The notes beneath the pieces were generated by a model. It had not been told where the DNA came from and did no database searches. It saw only the letters and a list, made by a program, of their open reading frames with translations. Made by a program: the position numbers and the translations under genes. A stretch of DNA of 64,000 bases from Gemmatimonadales bacterium (GTDB lineage Bacteria > Gemmatimonadota > Gemmatimonadetes > Gemmatimonadales > GWC2-71-9), in NCBI GenBank assembly GCA_036500345.1, contig DASYCE010000026.1, forward strand, positions 1 to 64,000, written 5' to 3'. This document shows positions 27,863 to 37,440 of this stretch, piece after piece (position 1 is the stretch's first letter; every line of letters begins with the position of its first letter).

Positions 27863-28872
27863 GACGCGGTGACGGGTTCGCGCCGCGCCATCTCCGCAGC
27901 GATGTGCGCGCTCAGCCCGCTGCGCACAGATTCCGCTGCCCTGCGGATGGCGTTCTTGATCGCGCTCGCGTTCGACGACCCGTGGCAGATGATCGCCACG
28001 CCACGAATGCCGAGCAACGGTCCGCCGCCATACTCGGCATAATCGAGGAAGCGCATCAGCGGCTGGAGGTCGCTCGCCTGAAGGAGCGCGGGATTCTCCT
28101 TGCGGATCAATCCGGTGACCAGCGGCCCCATCGATTCGTAGAACTTGAGGACCGCGTTGCCGGTGAATCCGTCGCAGACCACGACATCGATCTGTCCATG
28201 TTCGGGATGCGGCACCACGATGTCGCGCCCCTCGATGTTCCCGACGTAGCGGATGCGCGGCTGCGTGCGGAGCGCCCGGTGGGTTTCGCGAACGACTGCG
28301 GTTCCCTTTTCATCTTCGCTGCCGACGTTGAGCAGCCCGACGGCGGGACTCTCACGGCCGACGACGTCCCGCATGTAGATGCTGCCCAGGCGGCCGAAGT
28401 TGACCAGCTCCTTGGAGGTGCAGTCGACGTTGGCACCTGCGTCGATGACCAGCACGACGCTGTCGGCCGTGGGAAACGGCGACGCGACCGCAGCGCGATC
28501 GACACCCTCGTGCAGTCCGAGCATGATCGTCGCCGCTGCAAGGGTTGCCCCGGTATTTCCCGCGGAGACAAACGCGTCAACCTGATTGTCGCGGTGCAGG
28601 CCAAATCCGATGACCAGCGAGGATTTGGGCTTCTTGCGCACGGCAGCAAGCGGCCTTTCGTCCATGCCGATCACGTCTGGCGCGTCGACCACCTTGAGGC
28701 GCGCGGGATCGACGTCGCGATGCCGCGCGAGGTGGGACTGAATGAGATCGGCGCGGCCAACCAGCGTGAGTTCGATGTCGGCCGGGAGTTCGCGCAATGC
28801 CAGCACGGCGCCATCGACCTCGGGGGCCGGGGCGCCGTCACCCCCCATCGCGTCGAGCGCGATGCGGATCAC
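27859..28872 (-). CDS. plsX: Phosphate acyltransferase
   Basis: PlsX makes acyl-phosphate from acyl-ACP for PlsY-dependent phospholipid synthesis, as a peripheral membrane enzyme. The 337-residue protein contains ALDAMGGDGAPAPEVDGAV, VSAGNTGATLAAATIMLG, VLVIDAGANVDCTSKEL and VCDGFTGNAVLKFYES. It follows rpmF by 3 bp, the usual rpmF-plsX-fabH arrangement. Confidence 0.96.
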   Translation of the reverse strand: MIRIALDAMGGDGAPAPEVDGAVLALRELPADIELTLVGRADLIQSHLARHRDVDPARLKVVDAPDVIGMDERPLAAVRKKPKSSLVIGFGLHRDNQVDAFVSAGNTGATLAAATIMLGLHEGVDRAAVASPFPTADSVVLVIDAGANVDCTSKELVNFGRLGSIYMRDVVGRESPAVGLLNVGSEDEKGTAVVRETHRALRTQPRIRYVGNIEGRDIVVPHPEHGQIDVVVCDGFTGNAVLKFYESMGPLVTGLIRKENPALLQASDLQPLMRFLDYAEYGGGPLLGIRGVAIICHGSSNASAIKNAIRRAAESVRSGLSAHIAAEMARREPVTAS

Positions 28873-28875
28873 GGC

Positions 28876-29058
28876 CTACTGGTCCTCGATCTCGAGCCGC
28901 TTCTTGCCCGCGTAATAGCCGCACGACGGGCACACCCGATGGGGGAGCCGGGGAGCGCTGCAACGCGGGCAGGCCTGGGTGGGGATTCCCTGCGCGGTAT
29001 GGTGGCCGCGGCGCAGGCGCTTGCGCGATTTCGACATCTTTCGCTTCGGGACAGCCAT
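28876..29058 (-). CDS. rpmF: 50S ribosomal protein L32
   Basis: This 60-residue basic protein starts MAVPKRKMSKSRKRLRR and carries the zinc-ribbon pairs CPRC and CPSC, so it is the zinc-binding form of L32. It is located between yceD and plsX as in many bacteria. Confidence 0.97.
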   Translation of the reverse strand: MAVPKRKMSKSRKRLRRGHHTAQGIPTQACPRCSAPRLPHRVCPSCGYYAGKKRLEIEDQ

Positions 29059-29065
29059 CGGTGCC

Positions 29066-29536
29066 TCAGTTGGTCGAGCCGGTCCGCGCGCAGGCGCACG
29101 GTCCAGCGTTCAAGTCAGCGCCACAGCTGGCGCAGAATCCCTTGCAGTCCGGCCTGCACAGCGGAAACGCCGGAACCCGGAGCGCCAGCTCTTCCCGGAT
29201 CGCCGGGGTGATGTCCACCGACTCGGCGTCAGCGGCAAGCTCGTAGACACCTGGATCTTCCACCAGCGTGGGGTCGGCCGAAAAGAGCACGTCCACGTCT
29301 TCGTCGACGACCAGCGCCACGGCGGTCAGGCAGCGGCGGCACTCCCCCGCGATCCCGGCCCGCAGATGGCCTCGCCAGAAATAGTCGCCGCTATCCGTCG
29401 CCTGAAGGGCACCGTCGATTTCGACCGGGCCAGTCAATTCGATCTGAAGCCCGGAAAACGCCGGATCGTCCGGACTGATGGTCGCCCTGGTGCGAAGCGG
29501 TTGACCCCTGAAGTCCCGAACGTTCAGCCGAAGCAT
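29066..29536 (-). CDS. yceD: YceD/DUF177 family protein
   Basis: This 156-residue protein of the DUF177 family is linked to 23S rRNA accumulation and is always found next to rpmF. It has CRRCLTAVALVVDEDVDVLF in the centre and a C-terminal Cys-rich tail (CRPDCKGFCASCGADLN) that could bind a metal. The ATG at 29536 (MLRLNVRDF) is preferred over one nine bases upstream because GAGGG sits at the right distance from it. It is the first gene of the eight-gene fatty-acid operon. Confidence 0.88.
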   Translation of the reverse strand: MLRLNVRDFRGQPLRTRATISPDDPAFSGLQIELTGPVEIDGALQATDSGDYFWRGHLRAGIAGECRRCLTAVALVVDEDVDVLFSADPTLVEDPGVYELAADAESVDITPAIREELALRVPAFPLCRPDCKGFCASCGADLNAGPCACARTGSTN

Positions 29537-29544
29537 AGCCCTCA

Positions 29545-29574
29545 AAAATAGCCGGAAAAACCCACTTCGGTCAA
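29545..29574 (-). promoter_or_regulatory. Predicted sigma-70-type promoter of the yceD-fabF operon
   Basis: On the minus strand TTGACC (29569-29574) and TATTTT (29545-29550) are separated by 18 bp, and GAGGG precedes the yceD ATG at 29536. The -35 element overlaps the stop codon of ndk, so the fab operon can have its own promoter even though it follows sucCD-ndk closely. Confidence 0.55.
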
Positions 29575-30005
29575 GCCGAGCCGAGGAGGGCTAACTCACG
29601 CTCCGGAAAGAAGAAAGCGATCTCCCGGGCGGCGTTTTCGTCACTGTCCGATCCGTGCACCGCGTTCCGCCCCTTGGACTCCGCGAACAGCTTGCGTACC
29701 GTCCCGGCTGCCGCCTCTGCCGGGTCGGTCGCCCCGATCGTCGTCCGCCATGACGCCACGGCGTTCTCCTTTTCGAGGGCGAGGGCGATCGTCCGGCCCG
29801 AACTCATGAACGACACCAGCTCCTCGTAAAACGGCCGGCCGCGGTGCACCTCGTAGAACGCCTCCGACTCGGCCCGGGTCAGTTTCACCAGGCGCATGGC
29901 ACGGATGAGATATCCCGCATCCTCGATATGGGCCAGGATCTTCCCCGCCTTGCCACCCTCGAAGGCGTCCGGCTTGACCATGGCGAACGTCCGATTGCCA
30001 GCCAT
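29571..30005 (-). CDS. ndk: Nucleoside diphosphate kinase
   Basis: Ndk exchanges gamma-phosphates between nucleoside triphosphates and diphosphates. The 144-residue protein has the phosphohistidine motif NAVHGSDS near residue 115 and TFAMVKPDAFEGGKAGKI at the start. It shares one base with the sucD stop (TAATG), so the kinase is co-expressed with succinyl-CoA synthetase, an ATP- or GTP-forming enzyme. Confidence 0.96.
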   Translation of the reverse strand: MAGNRTFAMVKPDAFEGGKAGKILAHIEDAGYLIRAMRLVKLTRAESEAFYEVHRGRPFYEELVSFMSSGRTIALALEKENAVASWRTTIGATDPAEAAAGTVRKLFAESKGRNAVHGSDSDENAAREIAFFFPERELALLGSA

Positions 30006-30877
30006 TACTTCATCCTCTCCTTGAGCAGTCCGACCACGTCGGCCGGGCGACGCATGATCCCGATCCCCGCCGCCTCGAATGCAGCGAATTTCTCGTCGGC
30101 AGTGCCGGCTGATCCGGAGATGATCGCACCGGCGTGCCCCATCCGCCGACCTTTGGGAGCCGTCTGCCCTGCCACGAATCCGACCACCGGTTTCTTGACG
30201 TGCAGCTTGATGTACTCGGCCGCCTCCTGCTCCGCGGTCCCGCCGATCTCACCGATCATGACGATCGCCTCGGTACCCGGATCAGCATTGAACGCCGCGA
30301 GGACGTCAATGAAGTTGGTGCCGACGATCGGATCGCCGCCGATCCCGACGCAGGTGCTCTGCCCGAGACGGCTGCCGGTGAGATGATGAACCACCTCGTA
30401 GGTCAGCGTCCCCGACCGAGAGACGAGTCCAACCGAGCCGGGAGTGCAGATCGACCCCGGAATGATGCCGACCTTTGCCGCGCCGGGCGTGATCAACCCA
30501 GGACAGTTTGGTCCAATCAGCCGGACCCGCCGCTCGGCGAGGAACGGCATGACGGTCGTCATGTCGAGGACCGGCACACCTTCGGTGATGCACACGACCA
30601 GCGGAATCCCGGCGTCGGCGGCTTCCTCGATTGCACCGGCGGCCATCGCCGGCGGCACGTAGATCACGGCGCAGTTCGCACCGGTCGCCCCAACCGCCTG
30701 TTCGACGGTGTTGAACACCGGCACTTTCGATTCGAACTGCTGGCCGCCTTTCCCTGGCGTTACGCCGGCGACGACGTTGGTGCCGTACTCGATCATCTGC
30801 TTCGCGTGGAATGAACCTTCCCGGCCGGTGATCCCCTGCACCAGCAACCGGGTCTCTTTTCCGATCCAGATACTCAC
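30005..30877 (-). CDS. sucD: Succinyl-CoA synthetase alpha subunit
   Basis: SucD carries the phosphohistidine and CoA-binding domain of the TCA-cycle enzyme that converts succinyl-CoA to succinate with NTP formation. The 290-residue protein has [20 protein letters not shown], the CoA-binding [15 protein letters not shown] and the active-site loop [17 protein letters not shown]. It starts with a GTG overlapping the sucC stop. Confidence 0.97.
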   Translation of the reverse strand: MSIWIGKETRLLVQGITGREGSFHAKQMIEYGTNVVAGVTPGKGGQQFESKVPVFNTVEQAVGATGANCAVIYVPPAMAAGAIEEAADAGIPLVVCITEGVPVLDMTTVMPFLAERRVRLIGPNCPGLITPGAAKVGIIPGSICTPGSVGLVSRSGTLTYEVVHHLTGSRLGQSTCVGIGGDPIVGTNFIDVLAAFNADPGTEAIVMIGEIGGTAEQEAAEYIKLHVKKPVVGFVAGQTAPKGRRMGHAGAIISGSAGTADEKFAAFEAAGIGIMRRPADVVGLLKERMK

Positions 30878-32013
30878 GCCGCCTCCTTCGCCAATGCCAC
30901 GGCTTTCGAGACGGCGGCATCCATGTCGTTCATCGCGCTCATCCCGGCGCCATCGAGGATGCGGAACGCTTCCTTCTCGTTCGTTCCGGTCAGGCGAATC
31001 ACGATCGGTACGCCGACCTTGAACTGCTTCGTCGCCGTCACGATGCCGTTGGCGACATCATCGGTGCGGGTAATCCCGCCAAAGATGTTGAAGAGGATCA
31101 CTTTCACGCGGGGATCGGCCGTGATGATTCGCAATGCGTTGACGACCTTTTCCGGATTCGACGATCCACCGATGTCGAGGAAATTCGCCGGCTCGCCGCC
31201 GTAGTACTTGACCAGGTCCATCGTCGCCATCGCCAGACCGGCGCCGTTCACGACACAGCCGACGTTGCCGTCGAGCTTGATGAAGGTCAGCGATGCGTGG
31301 CGCGCCGTGACCTCGCTTGATTCCTCCGCCGACTCATCGCGCAGTGCGGCGAGATCGGGACGCCGATCGAGTTCATTGTCGTCGATCACCATCTTGGCAT
31401 CGAGCGCCAGCACTGTTCCGTCAGGGGTAGTGGCCAGCGGATTGATTTCGGCGAGCGAACAGCCGTTCGCCATGAAGACGCGGTAGAGCTGATGCATGAT
31501 CTTCATCGCCGCGCGTGCCTGCGCCCAATCGGTATACAGCGCGAGCGCGAGCTTGAGGGCCTGGTGCGGGAGAAGCCCGTAGCGCGGGTCGACGGCGAGC
31601 CGGGTGATCTTTTCCGGCGTCTTCGCCGCGACCTCTTCGATATCGATCCCGCCGGCGCTCGACACCATGAACACCGGCTTCTGGGTCGCGCGATCGAGAA
31701 TCAGTCCGACATAGCTCTCGCTGGCGATTTCGGCCGCCGGTACCACGAGCACCTTCTGGACGACGAGGCCCTTGATCTCCATGCCGAGAATCCTGGAGGC
31801 GGTCGTTTCGGCTTCCTCCGCACCCTTCGCCAGCTTGACGCCGCCGGCCTTTCCCCGGCCCCCGGCATGCACCTGCGCCTTGACGACGACTGTTCCGCCG
31901 ATTCGTCGCGCGATCGCCGCGGCGTCCGCCGCGGTCGTCGCCACGTCGCCTTCCGAAAACGGCACGCCGGCGTCCTTGAGGAGGGCGCGGGCCTGATATT
32001 CGTGCAGATTCAC
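30874..32013 (-). CDS. sucC: Succinyl-CoA synthetase beta subunit
   Basis: SucC is the ATP-grasp nucleotide-binding subunit. The 379-residue protein begins [21 protein letters not shown] and contains [31 protein letters not shown] and the C-terminal [15 protein letters not shown]. The GTG at 32013 is preferred, with GAGGG a few bases upstream; longer N-terminal extensions are not family-like. Confidence 0.96.
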   Translation of the reverse strand: MNLHEYQARALLKDAGVPFSEGDVATTAADAAAIARRIGGTVVVKAQVHAGGRGKAGGVKLAKGAEEAETTASRILGMEIKGLVVQKVLVVPAAEIASESYVGLILDRATQKPVFMVSSAGGIDIEEVAAKTPEKITRLAVDPRYGLLPHQALKLALALYTDWAQARAAMKIMHQLYRVFMANGCSLAEINPLATTPDGTVLALDAKMVIDDNELDRRPDLAALRDESAEESSEVTARHASLTFIKLDGNVGCVVNGAGLAMATMDLVKYYGGEPANFLDIGGSSNPEKVVNALRIITADPRVKVILFNIFGGITRTDDVANGIVTATKQFKVGVPIVIRLTGTNEKEAFRILDGAGMSAMNDMDAAVSKAVALAKEAA

Positions 32014-32060
32014 ACAACCCTCGATGCTGAGTTGGCGCTCACCTGTGAGAAAACTGCGTC

Positions 32061-32099
32061 CGTTCCGCCTCGCGACGACTCGCGGGCGGGATCGGAACG
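32061..32099. repeat. Nested inverted repeat upstream of sucC
   Basis: Outer arms CGTTCCG (32061-32067) and CGGAACG (32093-32099) enclose inner arms CGCGA (32071-32075) and TCGCG (32080-32084). As RNA it would fold into a long interrupted hairpin in the gap between the UPF0182 gene and sucC. It could be part of a transcription-termination region or a sucC leader structure. There is no U tract, and no known riboswitch is recognised. Confidence 0.4.
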
Positions 32100-32137
32100 C
32101 CGGGCACAAAGTAGCGGCGGCAGAAGGTGGACGGTAT

Positions 32138-32157
32138 CTCCGCGCGGACTCGCGGAG
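32138..32157 (-). terminator. Hairpin directly after the UPF0182 gene
   Basis: CTCCGCG and CGCGGAG form a perfect 7-bp stem around a 6-base loop, starting immediately after the TAG stop at 32158-32160. No run of U follows, so it may slow polymerase or protect the 3' end rather than act alone as an intrinsic terminator of the nuo-UPF0182 transcript. Confidence 0.45.
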
Positions 32158-34569
32158 CTAGTGGCCGTGCGGCAGGAGGACTTCGTGCAACGCCTCGAAC
32201 GCGCGGCCGAAGGCGGTCAGATCGCCGCGCTGGAATGCGGAATCGGCGCGGCGGACCCAGGCGCGGGCAGCGTCGAGGACTGTCGACGCGTCTGGTCCGC
32301 GCGCAGCGGTATCCACCCCAGCCTGCCCTGCCGCCGCCCAACCGGCACCGACGCTTCGCCCACCCGTGACGTGGTCTGCGATGGCGGTGCCGATCCAGAG
32401 CAGCGTCGGGACTCCCCTCCGCGGCAACGCGAACAATGGTTGCCACGCCGTCGCCGGATCATGGCCGCTGGTCCACCGCACACCGCGCCAGATGACCGAG
32501 TCGCCGCCGGCCGCAACCGAGTCGCGAAGGTGGAGCACCTCGGCGGAGCGGCTCCAGTGGCGGATCAATTCGCTCCGGCTGTCGGCGGGAAATCCGTCGG
32601 ATTCAATCGGTGACAGCCGCAATTCGGGCGTGCCATTCCGCCGGAACGCCGTCACGACCGACGCGACGGTCCCCCGCGACGGATCGGCAAGCGCGATCTG
32701 GCGCCCCGGTGTCGAATCGTCGATCCACGTCGGCACCGGCACGGCGACTGGTCCGGACGGAGCCTGCCGTTCGCCGGCGTTCCACGTCAATCCCTCGAGG
32801 ACCGAGATCTGGACGTCGAACCAGAGCGGTGGATACGGCAGCGCGCGCCGCAGGTCGGCCGGCATCGACGCCGCCGGCGCAATCAACCCACCGATCGTGC
32901 GCCGCCACGACGCGCCAAGCGAGTCGGCACCGGGATCGAGATAGAAACGGGTCTCGCCGCTGGCGACATCGACCGTGCACACGACTTCCGGGACGACGCC
33001 AGCCACGCGGTCGTCATCCCAGTGGGCCCGTGTCGCCATCGGAATGCGGTCGACGACTGACATGCCCTGGACCACCCACACCGGCCGGTCGTCGACGACC
33101 ACCACGTCGGCTGGCAGCCAGGAAAACATCGGCAGGATCGCAGTGGCACGTGCCGCCGGATCGAGGTGCCAATCGAACGCGGCCTGCTGCGGATCGCGGA
33201 GCATCCCGGGCTCCTGCCGGGCCCACGCCAGCAGGAGACGGCGCAGCGGACCGCCGGCATCGACGCCATCCCGCACCGCAGCCCACCCCGGTGCGCGCGG
33301 CCGGATCCTCGGATCGGCGAGCGACCTCCACACCGCACCGCCTGCGGCGTCAGCGGCGGTGGATCGGACGAACTGTGCGCCGCCCGCGATTGTGGTTGCC
33401 CCATCGACCGCGGCCTGCAGGTCGAGTCGCGGTTCATCGGCTCGATACGACGCGACCAGCCACGCCGGAACTCGGCGCCCGCTATCTGCCATCGCCACGG
33501 CGGTCGTCGCTTCGGGGATACCGCCGGCGCGTTCCGCCACGCGGTCGAGCAACGGCGGATCCCAGATCGCTGTCACGATGGGGAGGGTATCGGGCCCGAC
33601 CGGCTGATCGCCAAGTCGCAACCCCCACGCCAGCTCGTCGAGATGGCGCATCGTCGCGAGCCGCTCGCCGGCCGGGGTAGCGTGGTCTGCGAGGGCGGGC
33701 ACGACGAACCGCTGCAGCCCGGCACCGAGGCACAGAACGATCCATGCCCCGACGAGGACGCTGACCTTTCCGCGCAACGCCCAGAATACGGTCAGCAGTG
33801 CAGTCGCAACCGCAACGCCGGCCATCACCTGTGCACTGTGCGACACCAGGGCGGCACCGTCCATCGTCAACGACCGATAGTCGGAAGCCGCCAGGTGAAA
33901 TGGCGCGAGGAGATAGCCGATGGCGATGACGCCGGCCAGTGCTGCGAGGAGGCCGCCAAGATGGCGCTGTGCATCGGCATGCAGGGTGACGGCGTAGCGT
34001 CCGACCCGCCGGATTGCGCCGATCCCGGCGTAGAGCGCCACGCAAAAGCCGAATCCCAGCACGACCAGCAGGACCAGGAAACGGAGGCCGAGATCCCACG
34101 CAGGAAGCTGCGCCGTGAAGACGCCGATATCCTGGTGCAACAGCGGATCGACGATGCCATAGTGTGCCCCCTGCCACGCGAGCACCATCGGCTCTCGCCA
34201 TGCATGGGCCCCGCTCCCGGCGATCAGTCCGAGGAGCACACCGGATGCGATGGCTCCGGCGAGGAGGAACCGGACAGGCACAGCTTCGCGCAACTGCAGA
34301 TTCCCGATGCGGTGCGACACCTGCACCGAGGTGATCGTTCGTGCGACAAGGAGGGCGTGGAGGGCAAACCAGGTCGAGGCGACGACAATCGCGCCGACAT
34401 CGAGCGCCAGGCCGAGGAGCCGCCAGCCGGTGACAAACGAAGCAGCCGGGGACGAGATGGTTGCGGCCCACCAGCGTTCCGCGACCAGTTCGACCGTCCA
34501 CCGGCCGACGAAAAGCACCGCGAACGCGGCAACGATTGCCCCGATCAGCCGGCGAGTTCGGGGCGTCAT
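32158..34569 (-). CDS. UPF0182 family membrane protein
   Basis: The 803-residue protein has about seven transmembrane helices in its first 310 residues, a loop DPLLHQDIGVFTAQLPAWDL resembling the conserved UPF0182/COG1615 motif, and a large extracytoplasmic remainder. The C-terminus (ARAWVRRADSAFQRGDLTAF) matches the family pattern. The biochemical function of UPF0182 is unknown. It starts 4 bp after the phosphohexomutase gene, at the end of the nuo transcription unit; why it is attached to respiratory genes is not evident. Confidence 0.75.
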   Translation of the reverse strand: MTPRTRRLIGAIVAAFAVLFVGRWTVELVAERWWAATISSPAASFVTGWRLLGLALDVGAIVVASTWFALHALLVARTITSVQVSHRIGNLQLREAVPVRFLLAGAIASGVLLGLIAGSGAHAWREPMVLAWQGAHYGIVDPLLHQDIGVFTAQLPAWDLGLRFLVLLVVLGFGFCVALYAGIGAIRRVGRYAVTLHADAQRHLGGLLAALAGVIAIGYLLAPFHLAASDYRSLTMDGAALVSHSAQVMAGVAVATALLTVFWALRGKVSVLVGAWIVLCLGAGLQRFVVPALADHATPAGERLATMRHLDELAWGLRLGDQPVGPDTLPIVTAIWDPPLLDRVAERAGGIPEATTAVAMADSGRRVPAWLVASYRADEPRLDLQAAVDGATTIAGGAQFVRSTAADAAGGAVWRSLADPRIRPRAPGWAAVRDGVDAGGPLRRLLLAWARQEPGMLRDPQQAAFDWHLDPAARATAILPMFSWLPADVVVVDDRPVWVVQGMSVVDRIPMATRAHWDDDRVAGVVPEVVCTVDVASGETRFYLDPGADSLGASWRRTIGGLIAPAASMPADLRRALPYPPLWFDVQISVLEGLTWNAGERQAPSGPVAVPVPTWIDDSTPGRQIALADPSRGTVASVVTAFRRNGTPELRLSPIESDGFPADSRSELIRHWSRSAEVLHLRDSVAAGGDSVIWRGVRWTSGHDPATAWQPLFALPRRGVPTLLWIGTAIADHVTGGRSVGAGWAAAGQAGVDTAARGPDASTVLDAARAWVRRADSAFQRGDLTAFGRAFEALHEVLLPHGH

Positions 34570-34573
34570 CGCG

Positions 34574-35944
34574 CTACCCGCGAACCCCCCGTGCGGCGAG
34601 CCATTCCATCAGCTCTGCGTGATGCGCGTCGCGGGCCTCGGGTGTGGTTCCCTCGAATCGGAGCACCAGAACCGGCTGCGTGTTGGAGGCGCGAATGAGC
34701 CCCCATCCATCCGGATAGGTGATCCGCACCCCATCAATCGTCACGACGGGATAGCGCGCCCCGAAGTAGGCAATCGCTTCGTCGACCAGTGCGAATTTTC
34801 GCGCATCATCGCACGCCACTCGCAACTCGGGCGTCGCGTACGTCGTAGGAAGATCGGCGAGGAGTGCGGCAACGCCGCTCGGGCCGTGCGAGACGATCTC
34901 GAGCAGCCTCGCCGCCGCAAACAACGCATCGTCGAAGCCGAACCAGTCCCCGCCAAAGAAGATGTGTCCGCTCATTTCGCCGGCGAGCGGTGCGCGTTCC
35001 TCCTTCATCTTTGCTTCGATCAGCGAATGGCCTGTTTTCCAGATCACCGGCCGCGCCCCGGCCGCGGTGAGTGCCTGCGGCAAGACCTCCGAGCATTTCA
35101 CATCGAAGATCACGGCAGCGCCTTCGCCGAAGCGCCGCACCGCGTCGCGACCGAAGACCACCAGGAGTTGGTCGCCCCAGATCGGCCGGGTGTGTTCGTC
35201 GACTGCCCCGATACGATCGCCGTCGCCGTCGAAGGCGATGCCGAGTTCGGCCTGCTCTTCGCGCACCACGCGCTGCAGGTCGACGAGGTTCGCCGCCACG
35301 GTCGGATCGGGATGATGATTCGGGAAGGTGCCGTCGCTCTCGGCGAAAAGGGGAATCACCTCGGCGCCGAGGTCACGCAGCGTCTCGATCGCGACGAGCG
35401 ACATCACGCCGTTGCCGCAGTCCACCGCGACGCGGACCGGCCGGCGCAGCGTGTGACGCTCCACGATCGCCGCACGATATCGGGCGAGAACGGTGTCGTT
35501 GGATTCCTGCCGTCCCGACCCGGTCCGGTACTGTTCGGCCTCGATCCGGTCGCCCAGCGCGGCGATCGACGGGCCGTGCAGCGACTCTCCTGCCAGGACG
35601 AACTTGAAACCGTTGAATTCCGGCGGATTGTGCGAGCCGGTCACCTGCACGCCGCCATCGGTGCCGAGGGCCTGCACCGCATAGTAGAGTGCGGGCGTCG
35701 GCAGCGAGCCCACATCGACGACGCTTGCGCCGGTCGACAGGATGCCGCGCCGGAGCGCCTCCGCAAAACCACCACTCGACGGCCGGTTATCGCATCCGAC
35801 GGCGATGCGCGCACCGGTGCCAACGTGATCGATCGCCGTACTCCCGAACGCCCGGCCAAGATGTTCCGCGAACTCGAGCGTCAACTCCGAGCCGATCAGT
35901 CCACGGACGTCGTACTCCCGGAAAACCGCGCGCGGGATCTTCAT
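34574..35944 (-). CDS. Phosphomannomutase/phosphoglucomutase
   Basis: This 456-residue alpha-D-phosphohexomutase interconverts hexose 1- and 6-phosphates for surface-polysaccharide precursors. It has the catalytic serine loop VTGSHNPPEFNGFKF, the metal-binding loop IAFDGDGDRIGAVDE, the sugar-binding GEMSGHIFFGG and the phosphate-binding RASNTQPVLVLRFEGTTPE. The best match is the AlgC/ManB type; substrate preference cannot be read by eye. The ATG overlaps the nuoN stop, so it is translationally linked to the respiratory operon. Confidence 0.9.
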   Translation of the reverse strand: MKIPRAVFREYDVRGLIGSELTLEFAEHLGRAFGSTAIDHVGTGARIAVGCDNRPSSGGFAEALRRGILSTGASVVDVGSLPTPALYYAVQALGTDGGVQVTGSHNPPEFNGFKFVLAGESLHGPSIAALGDRIEAEQYRTGSGRQESNDTVLARYRAAIVERHTLRRPVRVAVDCGNGVMSLVAIETLRDLGAEVIPLFAESDGTFPNHHPDPTVAANLVDLQRVVREEQAELGIAFDGDGDRIGAVDEHTRPIWGDQLLVVFGRDAVRRFGEGAAVIFDVKCSEVLPQALTAAGARPVIWKTGHSLIEAKMKEERAPLAGEMSGHIFFGGDWFGFDDALFAAARLLEIVSHGPSGVAALLADLPTTYATPELRVACDDARKFALVDEAIAYFGARYPVVTIDGVRITYPDGWGLIRASNTQPVLVLRFEGTTPEARDAHHAELMEWLAARGVRG

Positions 35945-37440
35945 CGCGCACCCACCGGCGCGGTCACCTGCCGCAGCTGCACTGCCTCCTGCGTTGCAAA
36001 ATTCAGCACGGGGTTGGGCCAGACGCCGAGAAGGAGGATGGCAAAGACACAGAGCGCCACCGCGATGCGGGCCGGTCGCGGGAACTTGATTGTCTGGTGC
36101 GCCTGCCGTGTGCGCGTCGGCTTGAGCGTCATCGCGAGAACGACCGGGAGGTAGTAACCGATGGAAATCGCGCTACCGATCACTGCAACTACCGGGAGAA
36201 TGATCTGCCCCTGGCGCAGCGCGGCAGAGAGCAGGAACCACTTCCCGATGAAGCCGAACGTTCCCGGGAAGCCGAGCAGCGACAGCATGCATACGCTCAA
36301 GCCCATCGATGCGAATGGTCGGACCGTAAAGAGCCCCTCGAGGTCGGTCAGCAGCACGGTACGGGCACCGGCTCGTTCGATAGACGCCAGAATGCCGAAC
36401 GCAGCCACAATCGTGACGGCGTACGACAGGAGGTAAATCATCACAGCCGCGTTGCCGTCGTTGGAGTGGGCCCACACCGGCAACAGGAGATAGCCGGCGT
36501 GCGCGATGGCGCTGTACGCCAGCATCCGCTTCATCGACGTCTGTGCCAGCGCCGTCAGGTTCCCGATCAGAATCGTCACCAGGGCGAGTCCGAAGACGAT
36601 TGGCTGCCAGAGTGACGTCAGCGACGGGAAGACCTGGTTCAGCACCCGCAGCAGCGCGAAGAACGCCGCCGCCTTGACCCCCGCGGCCATGAACGCCGTG
36701 ATCGGCGTCGGCGCCCCCTCGTAGACGTCGGGAGCCCAGGCATGGAACGGCACCGCGGCAATCTTGAACGCAAAGCCGATCACAATGAGCCCCATCCCGA
36801 GCTTGGCCATCAGCGTCGGTGGTGTCGCCGCAAACTGGGCGCCGATCAGTTCGAAATTGAATTGTCCGGTGGCGCCGTACGTCAGCGCGATGCCGTACAG
36901 CAGGAATCCGGACGCGAACGCACCGATCAGGAAGTACTTCAACGCCGCTTCCGCGGATGCTCGACGCGTGCGATCGAATCCGGCGAGGATGTACACCGAG
37001 ATCGACATCACCTCGAGGCCGAGGAAGAGCGTGATCAGGTCGGCCGAACCGGCGAGGAGCATCATCCCGACCGTCGCCAGCATCAGCATCGGGTAGTACT
37101 CGGGGGCGAGAATCCCCTGGCGGATCAGCCAGCGTACCGACAGGATCGTCACCGCACCCGCAATCCAGAGCAGCAGCGCATCGCTCGCGAACCGGAATCC
37201 GTCGAGCGCGATCATGAACGACAATCCGGCCGGGCGTGCATGGTTCCAGGCCAGCCACCCGGTCGCGAGGACCGCGAGCACGTAGCCGACGATCGAAAGT
37301 GCGCCCGCCGTGCGCATGTCGTAGCCGTCACGGTGCCGCCACGCCACGTACAGGAGCACCACCAGCGCCCACGCCGAGAGCACCAGTTCGGGGAGGAGTG
37401 CGAGCGTCGCACCGCCGGCGGAGGAGAGGTCGATCTGCAC
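35941..37440 (-). CDS. nuoN: NADH-quinone oxidoreductase subunit N
   Basis: NuoN is one of three antiporter-like proton-pumping membrane subunits of complex I. The 499-residue protein has about 14 helices, with FFLIGAFASGFLLYGIALTYG-like and KIAAVPFHAWAPDVYEGAPT segments and the lysine-containing helix after TALAQTSMKRMLAYSAIAHAG. The start GTG shares one base with the nuoM TAG stop. Confidence 0.96.
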   Translation of the reverse strand: MQIDLSSAGGATLALLPELVLSAWALVVLLYVAWRHRDGYDMRTAGALSIVGYVLAVLATGWLAWNHARPAGLSFMIALDGFRFASDALLLWIAGAVTILSVRWLIRQGILAPEYYPMLMLATVGMMLLAGSADLITLFLGLEVMSISVYILAGFDRTRRASAEAALKYFLIGAFASGFLLYGIALTYGATGQFNFELIGAQFAATPPTLMAKLGMGLIVIGFAFKIAAVPFHAWAPDVYEGAPTPITAFMAAGVKAAAFFALLRVLNQVFPSLTSLWQPIVFGLALVTILIGNLTALAQTSMKRMLAYSAIAHAGYLLLPVWAHSNDGNAAVMIYLLSYAVTIVAAFGILASIERAGARTVLLTDLEGLFTVRPFASMGLSVCMLSLLGFPGTFGFIGKWFLLSAALRQGQIILPVVAVIGSAISIGYYLPVVLAMTLKPTRTRQAHQTIKFPRPARIAVALCVFAILLLGVWPNPVLNFATQEAVQLRQVTAPVGAR

